NCBI GenBank assembly: GCA_039714555.1
Contig: JBDLJB010000009.1
Span: 1-64,000, forward strand
Reading direction: 5' to 3'
Source of the DNA: Namhaeicola sp039714555
Lineage (GTDB): Bacteria > Bacteroidota > Bacteroidia > Flavobacteriales > Flavobacteriaceae
DNA length: 64,000 bases
Part shown: piece by piece, positions 45,374-54,627 of the stretch
Layout of the letters: every line of letters starts with the position of its first letter
How positions within the stretch are numbered: the first letter of the stretch is position 1
The notes under the pieces: model-generated
Told to the model about the DNA's origin: nothing
Databases searched by the model: none
Seen by the model: only the letters and a program-made list of their open reading frames with translations
Position numbers and translations under genes: made by a program

Positions 45374-45442
45374 ATGAGAAATATTAAAATAATATTATTT
45401 GTTTTGTTAGCAATTATTTTGAGCATGTCAACCTTTGGTTAG
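45374..45442 (+). other. Possible 22-residue hydrophobic peptide or truncated signal sequence
   Basis: An ATG at 45374 opens MRNIKIILFVLLAIILSMST, then FG and a stop at 45440. It looks like an intact signal peptide whose mature part is missing, either a remnant of a lost secreted protein or a tiny membrane peptide. It lies 28 bases after the PorP-family gene and has no recognisable promoter. Confidence 0.3.
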
Positions 45443-45501
45443 ACAATCAATAATAAATTGAGATCCTCTGAATAATTAATAATAATTTAAAATAATTTAA
45501 A

Positions 45502-45816
45502 ATGAAAAAAATACATTTTATTGCAGTAATTATTGGTTTTGTTTTTTTTAACATGAATAGTGTTAATGCACAAAAAGTTGAAAAAAGCAATGAAATTGTT
45601 TATAAGACCACTGTAAAGGAAACACCTCAGAAAGTAAAAGAGGCACTTAAGGATTACTCTGGTTATAAAATTTCTCAAAAAGCTACTTATACTAAAAATA
45701 GTAAAGGGAAAATGTATAAATTTAAAGTTGAGAAAGGCAACTGGTCACATTACCTGTTAATTGATGAAAGTGGTAAAATTGTTGCTATTGAAACCGGTGA
45801 ACATAAAAGTAGTTAA
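45502..45816 (+). CDS. Small exported PepSY-like protein
   Basis: 104 residues with a signal peptide ending near VNAQ (residue 24). The mature 80 residues (TPQKVKEALKDYSGYKISQKA, then YTKNSKGKMYKFKVEKGNWSHYLLIDESGKIVAIE) have the helix-plus-strand pattern of PepSY-like periplasmic domains (the beta-lactamase-inhibitor-like class common in Bacteroidetes). No catalytic motif; function unknown. It is convergent with lptB, only 10 bases between stops. Confidence 0.65.
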   Translation: MKKIHFIAVIIGFVFFNMNSVNAQKVEKSNEIVYKTTVKETPQKVKEALKDYSGYKISQKATYTKNSKGKMYKFKVEKGNWSHYLLIDESGKIVAIETGEHKSS

Positions 45817-45826
45817 GTTAATTGTA

Positions 45827-46573
45827 TTAAAGTTTTAATTTTTCTTTTCGTTCTTGTAACTTAAAATTAGAACCTAAATAAACTTTTCTAACCATTTCAT
45901 CATCAGCAAGTTCTTTTGGTGTACCTTCTTTTAAGATCCCACCTTCAAACATAAGGTAGGTTTTATCAGTAATCGCCAAAGTAGCTTGTACATCATGATC
46001 TGTAATTAATATACCAATATTTCTATCTTTTAGATGTGCAACTATGCTTTGAATATCTTCAACGGCAATAGGATCAACTCCTGCAAAAGGTTCGTCTAAT
46101 AAAATAAATTTTGGATCAGAAGCCAAAGCTCTGGCGATTTCAGTACGTCTCCTTTCACCTCCCGAAAGTAGATCTCCCCTGTTTTTACGTACAAGATTTA
46201 ATCCAAACTCTTCAATCAAAGCTTCTAATTTATTTTTTTGCTCTTGTTTGCTAAGATCAGTAAATTGTAAGATTGACATGATATTATCTTCAACGGATAG
46301 TTTTCTAAATACTGATGCTTCCTGTGCAAGATATCCTACACCTTTCTGGGCTCTTTTGTACATAGAATCATGGGTAATATTTTCATCATTTAAAAAGATT
46401 TCACCAGCATTTGGTTTTATCATTCCAACTATCATATAAAACGAAGTAGTTTTTCCTGCACCATTTGGTCCTAATAATCCTATTATTTCACCTTGTTCAA
46501 CTTGTAGAGAGATACTATTTACAACTTTTCTGTTACCATATATTTTTGTTATATTTTCAGCCCTTAATATCAT
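45827..46573 (-). CDS. lptB: LPS export ABC transporter ATP-binding protein
   Basis: ATPase of the LptB2FG machine that pulls lipopolysaccharide from the inner membrane. 248 residues: Walker A GPNGAGKTTS, Q-loop in GVGYLAQEASVF, ABC signature LSGGERRR, Walker B FILLDEPFAGVD and the H-loop in ITDHD. EDNIMSILQFTDLSKQ is LptB-like. It is third in kdsD-tatC-lptB, 56 bases after tatC. LptF and LptG are not in the window. Confidence 0.93.
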   Translation of the reverse strand: MILRAENITKIYGNRKVVNSISLQVEQGEIIGLLGPNGAGKTTSFYMIVGMIKPNAGEIFLNDENITHDSMYKRAQKGVGYLAQEASVFRKLSVEDNIMSILQFTDLSKQEQKNKLEALIEEFGLNLVRKNRGDLLSGGERRRTEIARALASDPKFILLDEPFAGVDPIAVEDIQSIVAHLKDRNIGILITDHDVQATLAITDKTYLMFEGGILKEGTPKELADDEMVRKVYLGSNFKLQERKEKLKL

Positions 46574-46629
46574 AATTCTTTAATATTTTTTAATATAAGA
46601 TGTAATTCTATCATTGTGATCTATACAAT

Positions 46630-47475
46630 TTATTTAACCGATACTTTAGTGTTCTTTTTCTGTTCTTCTTTTTCTTTCTGTTCTTCTTTTTTTAAAACAT
46701 ACTTGGATATTTTAATACTAATTTCATAAAGTATTAACATAGGTATTGCAACAATTACTTGGCTTATTACATCGGGAGGTGTAATTAATGCAGCTAAAAT
46801 TAATACCAAAACCAATGCATATTTTCTATATTTTCTTAAAAATTCAGGTGTAACTAAACCTAATTTGGTTAAAAAATATATTACAATAGGCATTTCAAAA
46901 ATCAAACCTGAAGCTAAACAAGAGGCTTTAAGTAAACCAATGTATGAACTGAGATCAATATTATTTTTTACTTCTTCTGCAACTCGGTAACTTCCCAAAA
47001 AATTTATTGATATGGGTGTAATAACAAAATATCCGAATAAAACACCTATAAAAAATAGAATTGAAGATATAAATATAAAACTACTTGTATTTTTTTTCTC
47101 CTTTTGATACAGACCAGGTTTAATAAATTTCCAAAATTCCCAGGCTATAAACGGAAATGCCATAATAAAACCTACCGCTATTGATGTCCATAAATGAGCA
47201 GAAAACTGCCCGGCCATAGTCCTGCTTTGAACAATAAACGGAATTTCATCAATACATAAACCATCAGTACCTAATTTTTGAGAAACAGAGCACAAAAACT
47301 CATAGGTAAAAAATGTAGGATCTTTGGGTTTTAAGATAATACTATTAAAAATAAAATCTTTAAAAATAAAAGCTATTACAGCAAAGGCTAAAATAAATAA
47401 AGATGATCTAACCAAGGTCCACCTTAAAACTTCAAGGTGGTTTAAAAACGACATTTCATTATGTTTTTCACTCAT
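46630..47475 (-). CDS. tatC: Sec-independent protein translocase TatC
   Basis: Core receptor of the twin-arginine pathway for folded proteins. 281 residues, six transmembrane helices. The N-terminal MSFLNHLEVLRWTLVRS segment holds the conserved glutamate of the signal-peptide site (HLEVLRW). PGLYQKEKKNTSSFI and FEMPIVIYFLTKLG are TatC hallmarks, as is the LITPPDVISQ loop. A charged C-terminal tail (KKEEQKEKEEQKKN) is normal in the group. It lies 12 bases after kdsD. No tatA gene is adjacent. Confidence 0.95.
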   Translation of the reverse strand: MSEKHNEMSFLNHLEVLRWTLVRSSLFILAFAVIAFIFKDFIFNSIILKPKDPTFFTYEFLCSVSQKLGTDGLCIDEIPFIVQSRTMAGQFSAHLWTSIAVGFIMAFPFIAWEFWKFIKPGLYQKEKKNTSSFIFISSILFFIGVLFGYFVITPISINFLGSYRVAEEVKNNIDLSSYIGLLKASCLASGLIFEMPIVIYFLTKLGLVTPEFLRKYRKYALVLVLILAALITPPDVISQVIVAIPMLILYEISIKISKYVLKKEEQKEKEEQKKNTKVSVK

Positions 47476-47487
47476 TAGTCATAACAA

Positions 47488-48453
47488 TTAAATTATACCC
47501 TCATTTAAAAGATCGTGAAAATGTAAAACTCCTAAATATTTATTGTTATCAACTACTAAGATCTGTGAGATACCATTATTTTGCATCACTTTAATAGCAT
47601 TTACGGCCATTTCACTAACATCAATAATTTTAGGTTTTTTACTCATGATATCACTTGCTTTTAAGTTATGGATATCTTGATTTTTTTCAAGCATTCTTCT
47701 TATATCTCCGTCAGTAATTACACCAACAATACGTTCATCATCAATAACTGCCGTAGTACCTAATCTTTTGTCAGAGATTTCATAAATAACGTCTTTTATT
47801 GAAGTATTGGCATATACTTGTGGTTTTTCATTTTTTTCAATTAAATCACCAACACGCAAATATAGTTTTTTTCCTAAAGTTCCTCCCGGATGATATTTTG
47901 CAAAATCTTTACTTGAAAAATCTCTTTGTTCTAATAGGCAAACTGCCAAAGCATCACCTAAAACCAGTTGTGCAGTTGTACTACTTGTTGGTGCAAGATT
48001 ATTAGGGCAGGCTTCTTTTTCTACATAAGCATTTAAAACATAATCGGCTTTTTTTGCCAAAAAAGAATTGGGATTTCCGGTAATGGCAATTATTTTATTT
48101 CCAGAATTATGTATTAGAGGTGTTAAGACTTTAATTTCAGGGGTATTGCCACTTTTAGAAATACAAATTACTACATCATCTACTTGAATATTTCCAAGGT
48201 CTCCATGAATAGCATCAGCAGCATGCATAAATATTGCCGGTGTTCCTGTTGAATTGAAAGTAGCTACAATTTTTGTTGCAATATTGGCACTTTTCCCAAT
48301 ACCTGTAACAATTACCCTGCCTTTTGATCTTAAAATAGTATTTATTGTATTTTCAAAATCTTCATTTAAAAAATTAATCAAGTTTCTAATTACATCAGCT
48401 TCTATTAAGATTGTTTTTTTAGCTGTATCTAAAATTTTACTAGTTTTTTTCAA
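47488..48453 (-). CDS. kdsD: Arabinose-5-phosphate isomerase, KpsF/GutQ family
   Basis: Converts ribulose-5-phosphate to arabinose-5-phosphate, the first step to Kdo of lipopolysaccharide. 321 residues: a SIS domain (about 40-190) with GRVIVTGIGKSANIATKIVATFNSTGTP and ISKSGNTPE, then two CBS repeats (about 205-321). It heads the kdsD-tatC-lptB operon, so two of three genes serve lipopolysaccharide biogenesis. It is divergent from recQ with 148 bases between starts. Confidence 0.92.
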   Translation of the reverse strand: MKKTSKILDTAKKTILIEADVIRNLINFLNEDFENTINTILRSKGRVIVTGIGKSANIATKIVATFNSTGTPAIFMHAADAIHGDLGNIQVDDVVICISKSGNTPEIKVLTPLIHNSGNKIIAITGNPNSFLAKKADYVLNAYVEKEACPNNLAPTSSTTAQLVLGDALAVCLLEQRDFSSKDFAKYHPGGTLGKKLYLRVGDLIEKNEKPQVYANTSIKDVIYEISDKRLGTTAVIDDERIVGVITDGDIRRMLEKNQDIHNLKASDIMSKKPKIIDVSEMAVNAIKVMQNNGISQILVVDNNKYLGVLHFHDLLNEGII

Positions 48454-48601
48454 TTTTTTTAATTTTTTAAATCAAAATTATTATAGTATATTTATTGGTC
48501 GTTTTTTAACAACTTTCGTTAAAAATATCAATATTAAATAAATTAATAATGAATTTTAGAAATATTTCTGCAAAAATATTTAAAAAATAGGTAAAAGAAA
48601 C

Positions 48602-50800
48602 ATGAAAGAGACAAAAATAAGTTTGCAAGAGAATTTAAAAAAATATTTTGGTTTTACAAAATTCAAGGGTTTACAAAAAGATGCCATACAAAGTGTAATT
48701 GATGGTAACAATACATTTGTTGTTATGCCTACAGGTGGTGGAAAATCTTTGATCTATCAGTTACCGGCATTGATACAAGATGGAACAGCAATAGTTGTTT
48801 CACCATTGATCGCATTAATGAAAAATCAGGTTGATGCTTTACGCGGGATTTCTACAAATCACGGAATAGCTCATGTTTTAAATTCATCTTTGAATAAAAC
48901 TGAAATTGCTCGTGTAAAAAAAGATATTGAAGATGGCATTACTAAATTATTGTATGTAGCGCCAGAATCATTGACCAAAGAAGAATATATAGATTTTCTA
49001 AAAAGGCAAACCATTTCATTTATAGCTATTGATGAAGCACATTGTATTTCGGAATGGGGGCATGATTTCAGACCGGAATACAGAAATTTAAAAGATATCA
49101 TCAAACAAATTGGTAACTTAAATATTGTTGGTTTAACCGCTACCGCTACAGAAAAAGTTCAAGATGATATTCTAAAGAATTTAGGTATTACTGATGCCAA
49201 AACTTTTAAAGCGTCATTTAACCGGCCTAATTTATTTTATGAAGTTAAACCTAAAAATGCTGATGTTGATAAAGATATCATTCGATTTGTTAGAAATTAC
49301 AAAGGTAAGTCAGGAATTATATATTGTTTGAGTAGAAAAAAGGTCGAAGAAATTGCACAGGTATTACAAGTTAATGGTATAAAAGCAGTGCCTTATCACG
49401 CTGGTTTTGATGCCAAAACGCGTTCTAAACACCAAGATATGTTTTTAATGGAAGATACTGATGTAGTAGTAGCAACTATTGCTTTTGGTATGGGAATTGA
49501 CAAACCCGATGTTCGCTTTGTTATTCATTATGATATGCCTAAAAGTTTAGAAAGTTATTATCAGGAAACCGGTAGAGCAGGTAGAGATGATGGCGAAGGA
49601 TATTGTTTGGCATATTATGCATATAAAGATATTGAAAAATTAGAAAAGTTCTTATCAGGTAAACCCATAGCCGAACAGGAAATTGGTAATGCTTTATTGC
49701 AAGAAGTGGTGGCTTATGCCGAAACTTCAATGTCCAGGCGCAAATTTTTATTACACTATTTTGGCGAAGAGTTTGATGAGATAAATGGTAGAGGAGCTGA
49801 TATGGATGATAATGTTAGGAATCCTAAAAAGAAAAATGAAGCAAAAGAAAATGTAAAAAAAATATTAGAGGTTGTTAAAAAAACTAAAGAAGAATATAAA
49901 TCAAAAGAGGTCATCAATACACTAATTGGTAAAGAAAATGCACTTTTAATATCACATAAGACCAATAAACAAGATTTCTTTGGAATTGGAAAAGAAAAAG
50001 AAGATAAGTATTGGATGGCTTTGATACGGCAGGTTTTGGTAGCCGGTTATTTGCATAAAGAAATTGAACAATATGGTGTTTTAAAAATGACTCCAAAGGG
50101 TAATGAGTTTATCAATAAACCCGTTTCATTTATGATGACCGAAGATCATATTTATGATATAAATGATGATGCTAGTATTATTACCAAAGGAAAAAGTAAA
50201 GGTGTAGCAACTGATGAAAAGTTAATGTTGATGCTTAAAGATCTTAGAAAATCAATAGGGAAAAGAAAAGGAGTACCTCCTTATGCTGTTTTTCAGGATC
50301 CTTCACTTGAAGATATGACCTTAAAATATCCTATTACATTAGAAGAACTGGCAAGTGTATATGGAGTAGGTGATGGGAAAGCAAAAAAATATGGTAAAGA
50401 TTTTATTTCATTAATTGCTAGTTATGTTGAAGAAAACGATATTATTCGTCCGGATGATCTTATTGTAAAAAGTACCGGTGTAAATTCAGCATTAAAATTA
50501 TATATCATTCAAAATACTGACAAAAAAATTCCATTGAATGATATTGCAAAGTCAAAAGGTATTACAATGGATGAGTTGCTTAAAATAATGGAGCAGATCA
50601 TTTATTCGGGTACCAAGATCAATATTGGTTATTGTATTAATGAAATGTTAGATGAAGAACAGCAAGAAGAAATCTATGATTACTTTATGGAATCGGAAAA
50701 TGATAAGATTCAAGAGGCCTTAGATGAATTTGATGGAGATTTTGACGTAGAAGAATTGCGAATGATGCGAATTAAGTTTATAAGTGAGGTAGCCAATTAG
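48602..50800 (+). CDS. recQ: ATP-dependent DNA helicase RecQ
   Basis: 3'-5' helicase for recombination and fork repair, 732 residues. The helicase core shows the Q-motif region GFTKFKGLQKDAIQ, Walker A PTGGGKS, the DEAH box in IDEAHCISEWGHDFRPEY, and motif VI in QETGRAGRDDG. An RQC-like region follows; the usual zinc cysteines of E. coli RecQ are not seen in it (MSRRKFLLHYFGEEF takes that place). An HRDC domain (about 545-620, LMLMLKDLRKSIGK) and a C-terminal helical extension to 732 complete it. It is longer than the E. coli protein by about 120 residues, as usual in this phylum. Confidence 0.94.
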   Translation: MKETKISLQENLKKYFGFTKFKGLQKDAIQSVIDGNNTFVVMPTGGGKSLIYQLPALIQDGTAIVVSPLIALMKNQVDALRGISTNHGIAHVLNSSLNKTEIARVKKDIEDGITKLLYVAPESLTKEEYIDFLKRQTISFIAIDEAHCISEWGHDFRPEYRNLKDIIKQIGNLNIVGLTATATEKVQDDILKNLGITDAKTFKASFNRPNLFYEVKPKNADVDKDIIRFVRNYKGKSGIIYCLSRKKVEEIAQVLQVNGIKAVPYHAGFDAKTRSKHQDMFLMEDTDVVVATIAFGMGIDKPDVRFVIHYDMPKSLESYYQETGRAGRDDGEGYCLAYYAYKDIEKLEKFLSGKPIAEQEIGNALLQEVVAYAETSMSRRKFLLHYFGEEFDEINGRGADMDDNVRNPKKKNEAKENVKKILEVVKKTKEEYKSKEVINTLIGKENALLISHKTNKQDFFGIGKEKEDKYWMALIRQVLVAGYLHKEIEQYGVLKMTPKGNEFINKPVSFMMTEDHIYDINDDASIITKGKSKGVATDEKLMLMLKDLRKSIGKRKGVPPYAVFQDPSLEDMTLKYPITLEELASVYGVGDGKAKKYGKDFISLIASYVEENDIIRPDDLIVKSTGVNSALKLYIIQNTDKKIPLNDIAKSKGITMDELLKIMEQIIYSGTKINIGYCINEMLDEEQQEEIYDYFMESENDKIQEALDEFDGDFDVEELRMMRIKFISEVAN

Positions 50801-50864
50801 CTTTAATATGAACTATATATTATTCGGTAAATATTCTTAATAAGAACTTTAATATTGATTAGAA

Positions 50865-51539
50865 TTACAAACTAATAAACGCTACTAAAAATCCAATAAT
50901 AATTGCAATAAATTTTCTTGAATTAAACTTGTGATTTTCTGAACTTTCAAAAAGAATTGCAGTAGAAATATGTAGGAAGATACCTATGATTGTTGCAGTT
51001 ATCTCAGTTTGATATTGATTTATAATTGTAAATTTATTGGCTAATAAACTGCCTAATGGACTCATCATAGCAAATAAGAAAACAAATAAATAAATGGTTG
51101 TTTTGGGTAAGTTTGAATTTTGTAAGAAAACAACTAATATTATGGTTACAGGTATTTTATGAATGATTATTGCCCAAAGAAGATTATTGTTTTCTTCTAA
51201 ACCCAAAGGCATTCCTTCTACAAAAGCATGAATAATTAAGCTTAAAAATAGTAGCCAGGGTACGCTGTATGTAAATTCATGGCCATGCATATGACCGTGT
51301 TCAGCTCCTTTTGAAAAATATTCAAGTACAGTTTGTAAAACAATACCAAATAAAATAAATAACCCGATGTTTTTTTGTTGTGTTTCAAATACTTCAGGCA
51401 ATAAATGTAAAACGGTTATTGATAATAAATAAGCGCCGCTAAATGATAAAAACAAACGTAAAGCTTTGGTTTTAGGTTTAAAAAAACTCGCTATAAAAAC
51501 TCCTAAGAGTACAGAAAGTATAAGGGCTATATAGATCAT
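50865..51539 (-). CDS. ZIP family divalent metal transporter
   Basis: 224-residue inner-membrane carrier, probably zinc import. About eight helices. Metal-site histidines of the family lie in LLFLSLIIHAFVEGMPLG (helix IV, HxxxEG) and in WAIIIHKIPVTI (helix V). A histidine-bearing loop between helices III and IV (AEHGHMHGHEF) is typical. Its start overlaps the methyltransferase stop by four bases (ATGA type), so the two are translated together. Confidence 0.88.
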   Translation of the reverse strand: MIYIALILSVLLGVFIASFFKPKTKALRLFLSFSGAYLLSITVLHLLPEVFETQQKNIGLFILFGIVLQTVLEYFSKGAEHGHMHGHEFTYSVPWLLFLSLIIHAFVEGMPLGLEENNNLLWAIIIHKIPVTIILVVFLQNSNLPKTTIYLFVFLFAMMSPLGSLLANKFTIINQYQTEITATIIGIFLHISTAILFESSENHKFNSRKFIAIIIGFLVAFISL

Positions 51540-52264
51540 TGAAATATTAATATTAATCGATCAGATTCTTTTTCATCAAATGGCATTAATTTATAATCGC
51601 CAAAAATATGCTTTATTTTTAAATTGGCTTTTTTTGACATGCTTTTAAATTTTGGCAATGTTAAGCATTGTACCTTTTCTTCAAATTCAAACAGCTTATC
51701 ATCAGTATTGAATTCTATTACTTTTTTTAAATAGTTGTTTTCAACTTTTCTTTTGATATAAAAATCAATGTTATTTTTTGTAATAATTTCTTTTGGGATT
51801 AGATTAGTTTTTGCTTTGCTGATATTTAAAAAATCAAGTACAATAATACCATTGTCTTTTAATCCTGATTTAAAATTTTGAAGTACTTTAACATTTTCAT
51901 CTTCATCATCAAAATATCCAAAACTTGTAAATAGATTAAAAATAGCATCATATTTTTCTTTTAAATGATTTCTCATATCATGTGTATGAAAATGCAAAGT
52001 ATTGTTTTCAAATTTTTTAGCATAATTTATATTGTTAATGGATAAATCAGCACCAGTTATACGATAACCTAAATTATTTAGGTAGATAGCGTGTCTTCCT
52101 CTTCCGCAAGGCAAGTCTAATATTTTGCCTTTTTCAGGTAGTTTTAGAAAACCAATCAATTTATTCATAAAGATCTCAGCCTCTTCATCATTTCTATGAT
52201 CATAAAGCTTATGATAATATGGTGTATTGAACCATTGCTGATACCATGAATTTTGGTTTTTCAT
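51536..52264 (-). CDS. Class I SAM-dependent methyltransferase
   Basis: 242 residues from the ATG at 52264 (MKNQNSWYQQWFNTPYYHKLYDHRN). This start is preferred to one 18 codons earlier because the family begins here. The SAM site is ILDLPCGRGRHAIYLNNLGY, with GADLS as the acidic loop and YDAIFNLFTSFGYF as motif post I. The W-F-xx-PYYHxLYxHRxxxEAxxF start is recalled from a flavobacterial methyltransferase group of unknown substrate. It is co-translated with a ZIP transporter through a 4-base overlap. Confidence 0.85.
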   Translation of the reverse strand: MKNQNSWYQQWFNTPYYHKLYDHRNDEEAEIFMNKLIGFLKLPEKGKILDLPCGRGRHAIYLNNLGYRITGADLSINNINYAKKFENNTLHFHTHDMRNHLKEKYDAIFNLFTSFGYFDDEDENVKVLQNFKSGLKDNGIIVLDFLNISKAKTNLIPKEIITKNNIDFYIKRKVENNYLKKVIEFNTDDKLFEFEEKVQCLTLPKFKSMSKKANLKIKHIFGDYKLMPFDEKESDRLILIFQ

Positions 52265-52342
52265 CTGATAAATTCTGATAAAATATTTTAAAAAAGCACA
52301 AAATAAAGAATATTTCAATTTATATAACAGTATTTTTGCTAA

Positions 52343-53500
52343 ATGAATGAAAATTTTAAAATGACTGCAAAAACTTTGTATGGTTTTGAGTCAATATTAG
52401 CTAGAGAATTAAGAAATTTAGGAGCCATTGGTGTAAAAGAAGGTGTTAGGAGTGTAACATTTTTTGGAGATACCGGTTTTATGTACAAGGCAAACCTAGC
52501 TTTACGTACAGCAATCAGGATTTTAAAACCAATTGATAGATTTAAAGTTTATAATGAAAATGAGTTGTATAAAAACCTGCAAAAAATTAAATGGGAAAAA
52601 TATTTGCAAGTGAACAACACTTTAGCTATTGATGCCGCTGTGCACTCTACTATATTTACACATTCTCAATATATAGCTTTAAAAAGTAAGGATGCAATTG
52701 TTGATTATTTTAGAAATAAGTATGATAAAAGACCAAATATTGATTTAAAACACCCTGATTTACAGCTAAACATTCATATTCAAGAAGATACTTGTACAGT
52801 TTCATTGGATAGTTCGGGAATGTCATTACATAAAAGAGGTTACAGAACTTCTACTAATATTGCACCAATTAATGAGGTTTTTGCTGCCGGCTTAATATTG
52901 ATGACAGGCTATGACGGTTCACAACATTTTGTTGACCCTATGTGTGGAAGTGGTACCCTGTTAATTGAAGCAGCTATGATTGCAAATAATATTCCGGCAA
53001 ATATCAATCGTATTGAGTTTGGTTTTGAAAAGTGGATAGATTATGATAAGGATCTTTTTGAAACTATACATGATTCACTTCTTAAAAAAATAACCCATTC
53101 ATCACAAAAAATTATAGGTTTTGACAAAGCTCCATCGGCAATAAGAAAAGCACAGGAAAATATAAAAAATGCCAATTTAGTAGAATTTATAACTGTTGAC
53201 AAACAAGATTTTTTTAATTCTGAAAAACCGGTAGAAGGAAAGACGATTGTATGTTTTAATCCACCTTATGGTGAACGTTTACCTATAAATGTTCCAATAT
53301 TCTATAAAGAAATTGGTAATACTTTAAAACAAAATTATACTGATACCGATGTTTGGTTTATAACATCAGATTTTAATATTGGATTAAAAAGTGTTGGGCT
53401 TCGAACTTCACGAAAAATTAAAGTTTTTAATGGGAGTTTAGAATGCAGATTTGTTAAATATGAAATGTACAGAGGGAGCAGGAAATCAAGTAAGCAGTAA
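52343..53500 (+). CDS. THUMP-domain 23S rRNA (guanine-N2) methyltransferase (RlmL/RlmK N-terminal type)
   Basis: 385 residues. The THUMP-bearing N-terminus (FKMTAKTLYGFESILAREL, ALRTAIRILKPIDRF, IHIQEDTCTVSLDSSG, LHKRGYR) binds RNA. The Rossmann-like catalytic domain has FVDPMCGSGTLLIEAAMIA as the SAM site and the N-P-P-Y motif in CFNPPYGERL, marking N-methylation of guanine. It corresponds to the N-terminal RlmL half of E. coli RlmKL. It is divergent from the methyltransferase at 51536. Confidence 0.9.
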   Translation: MNENFKMTAKTLYGFESILARELRNLGAIGVKEGVRSVTFFGDTGFMYKANLALRTAIRILKPIDRFKVYNENELYKNLQKIKWEKYLQVNNTLAIDAAVHSTIFTHSQYIALKSKDAIVDYFRNKYDKRPNIDLKHPDLQLNIHIQEDTCTVSLDSSGMSLHKRGYRTSTNIAPINEVFAAGLILMTGYDGSQHFVDPMCGSGTLLIEAAMIANNIPANINRIEFGFEKWIDYDKDLFETIHDSLLKKITHSSQKIIGFDKAPSAIRKAQENIKNANLVEFITVDKQDFFNSEKPVEGKTIVCFNPPYGERLPINVPIFYKEIGNTLKQNYTDTDVWFITSDFNIGLKSVGLRTSRKIKVFNGSLECRFVKYEMYRGSRKSSKQ

Positions 53501-53568
53501 TCAGTTGTATAAATATGTTATAAGTTATAATTAATAAGATTATAATATAAAGATTTAAAAATAGATAA

Positions 53569-54000
53569 ATGATATCTATCCGTGAAATAAAACCAGAAAA
53601 CACTTTTTTTATACGAGAAAAAGAACTCCGTAAAAACATGAATTTACCTGCACAATTTACAGGAGATCTTGAAAAGAATACTTTTCATTTAGGACTTTTT
53701 GTTGATGATATTTTGGTGAGTATTGTGAGTCTTATGAAGAATAAACATATAAATTTAGCAGGTGAGCAATTTCAACTTCGGGGTATGGCAACCTTAGAAG
53801 CTTATCAAAAAAATGGATATGGTAAAAAATTAGTTGCTAAAGCCGAACAAATATTAAAAAATAAGAGTGTTGAAATAATTTGGTGTAATGCTCGGGTTGT
53901 AGCGCTTGATTTTTATCTTAAACAAGGTTATAAAAAGATAGGATCAGAGTTTGATATTCCTCAAATTGGAGGACATTTTGTAATGTATAAAAACATTTAA
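53569..54000 (+). CDS. GNAT family N-acetyltransferase
   Basis: 143 residues. The acetyl-CoA binding motif A is seen in LRGMATLEAYQKNGYGKKLVAKAEQIL (R/Q-x-x-G-x-G/A variant NGYGKK). The last helix-strand pair is ALDFYLKQGYKKIGSEFDIPQIGGHFVMYK, as in small ElaA/YjcF-like enzymes. The substrate is unknown. It stands alone, 68 bases after the rRNA methyltransferase gene. Confidence 0.8.
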   Translation: MISIREIKPENTFFIREKELRKNMNLPAQFTGDLEKNTFHLGLFVDDILVSIVSLMKNKHINLAGEQFQLRGMATLEAYQKNGYGKKLVAKAEQILKNKSVEIIWCNARVVALDFYLKQGYKKIGSEFDIPQIGGHFVMYKNI

Positions 54001-54104
54001 TAAAAAAATATTACATTTAATAATTTGATTATGAGATTATAAAAAATAAATTATTAATAATTGCGTTATATTTATTATACGATAATTATAAAGATTTATT
54101 AAAC

Positions 54105-54203
54105 ATGATTGTAAATGATAAAGACAGAGAAATATTTGTTAAAATTGTTTTTGTTATTGCTTTGATTCTATTATTTTTAATGACAATTTATTTTAATGTT
54201 TAA
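54105..54203 (+). CDS. Possible 32-residue single-helix membrane peptide
   Basis: ATG at 54105 opens MIVNDKDREIFVKIVFVIAL followed by ILLFLMTIYFNV and a stop at 54201. A short polar N-terminus followed by a clean 20-residue hydrophobic helix resembles bacterial small membrane proteins. No promoter or homologue was recognised, and AT-rich DNA can yield such frames by chance. Confidence 0.3.
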   Translation: MIVNDKDREIFVKIVFVIALILLFLMTIYFNV

Positions 54204-54536
54204 ATATACCTCACTTAAAAAAAAACTAAGACGAGATAACTACAATATTAAAAGTGTTTGATATTATTTTAATCTTAAAAAGATTGTTTTTAAATTCATT
54301 TTTAATCTTACTTCAAAATATTTTAAATTATCTTCTTTTCTTAAAACAAGCATTAATACTGCAAAAAATTGATTTGTTAAGTAACTTATATTGCAATACA
54401 TATAGTATATTACAGTAAAATTAATAAAATATCCAAAATATATCACTAATTATATATAATTCTATAACCTTTTCGTAAATATAAAAAGCAGATACACAGC
54501 ATTTAAACACAGTATTTAACTTTTTATTAAAATAAA
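54204..54536. other. AT-rich non-coding stretch upstream of the susC promoter
   Basis: More than 300 bases without a supported gene. A 60-codon open frame on the minus strand (54264-54446) has no recognisable domain and looks fortuitous. No clear terminator or RNA structure was seen. The regulatory repeats at its right end are listed separately. Confidence 0.4.
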
Positions 54537-54560
54537 TGCAAAAAAATGCAAAAAAATGCA
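54537..54560 (+). repeat. Three TGCA sites at exact 10-bp spacing upstream of susC
   Basis: TGCA at 54537, 54547 and 54557, separated by AAAAAA. The repeat ends 21 bases before a -7-like TATATTAG (54581-54588) and so covers the -33 region of the susC promoter. The same TGCA-N6-TGCA spacing occurs before nagB. Likely a regulator-binding array, by inference. Confidence 0.5.
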
Positions 54561-54627
54561 ATTTAACACGATATTTTCAATATATTAGCGCAAATTATAA
54601 CTTATAAACAATTTTAAATTAATTATT

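Noticed and set aside
54264..54446. 60-codon minus-strand frame in the AT-rich stretch upstream of susC
   Set aside because: No domain and no promoter box; such frames are expected by chance at this base composition.
54537..54560. Short CRISPR-like array
   Set aside because: The units are only 10 bp with A-tract spacers and no cas genes; phased regulator half-sites are a better reading.
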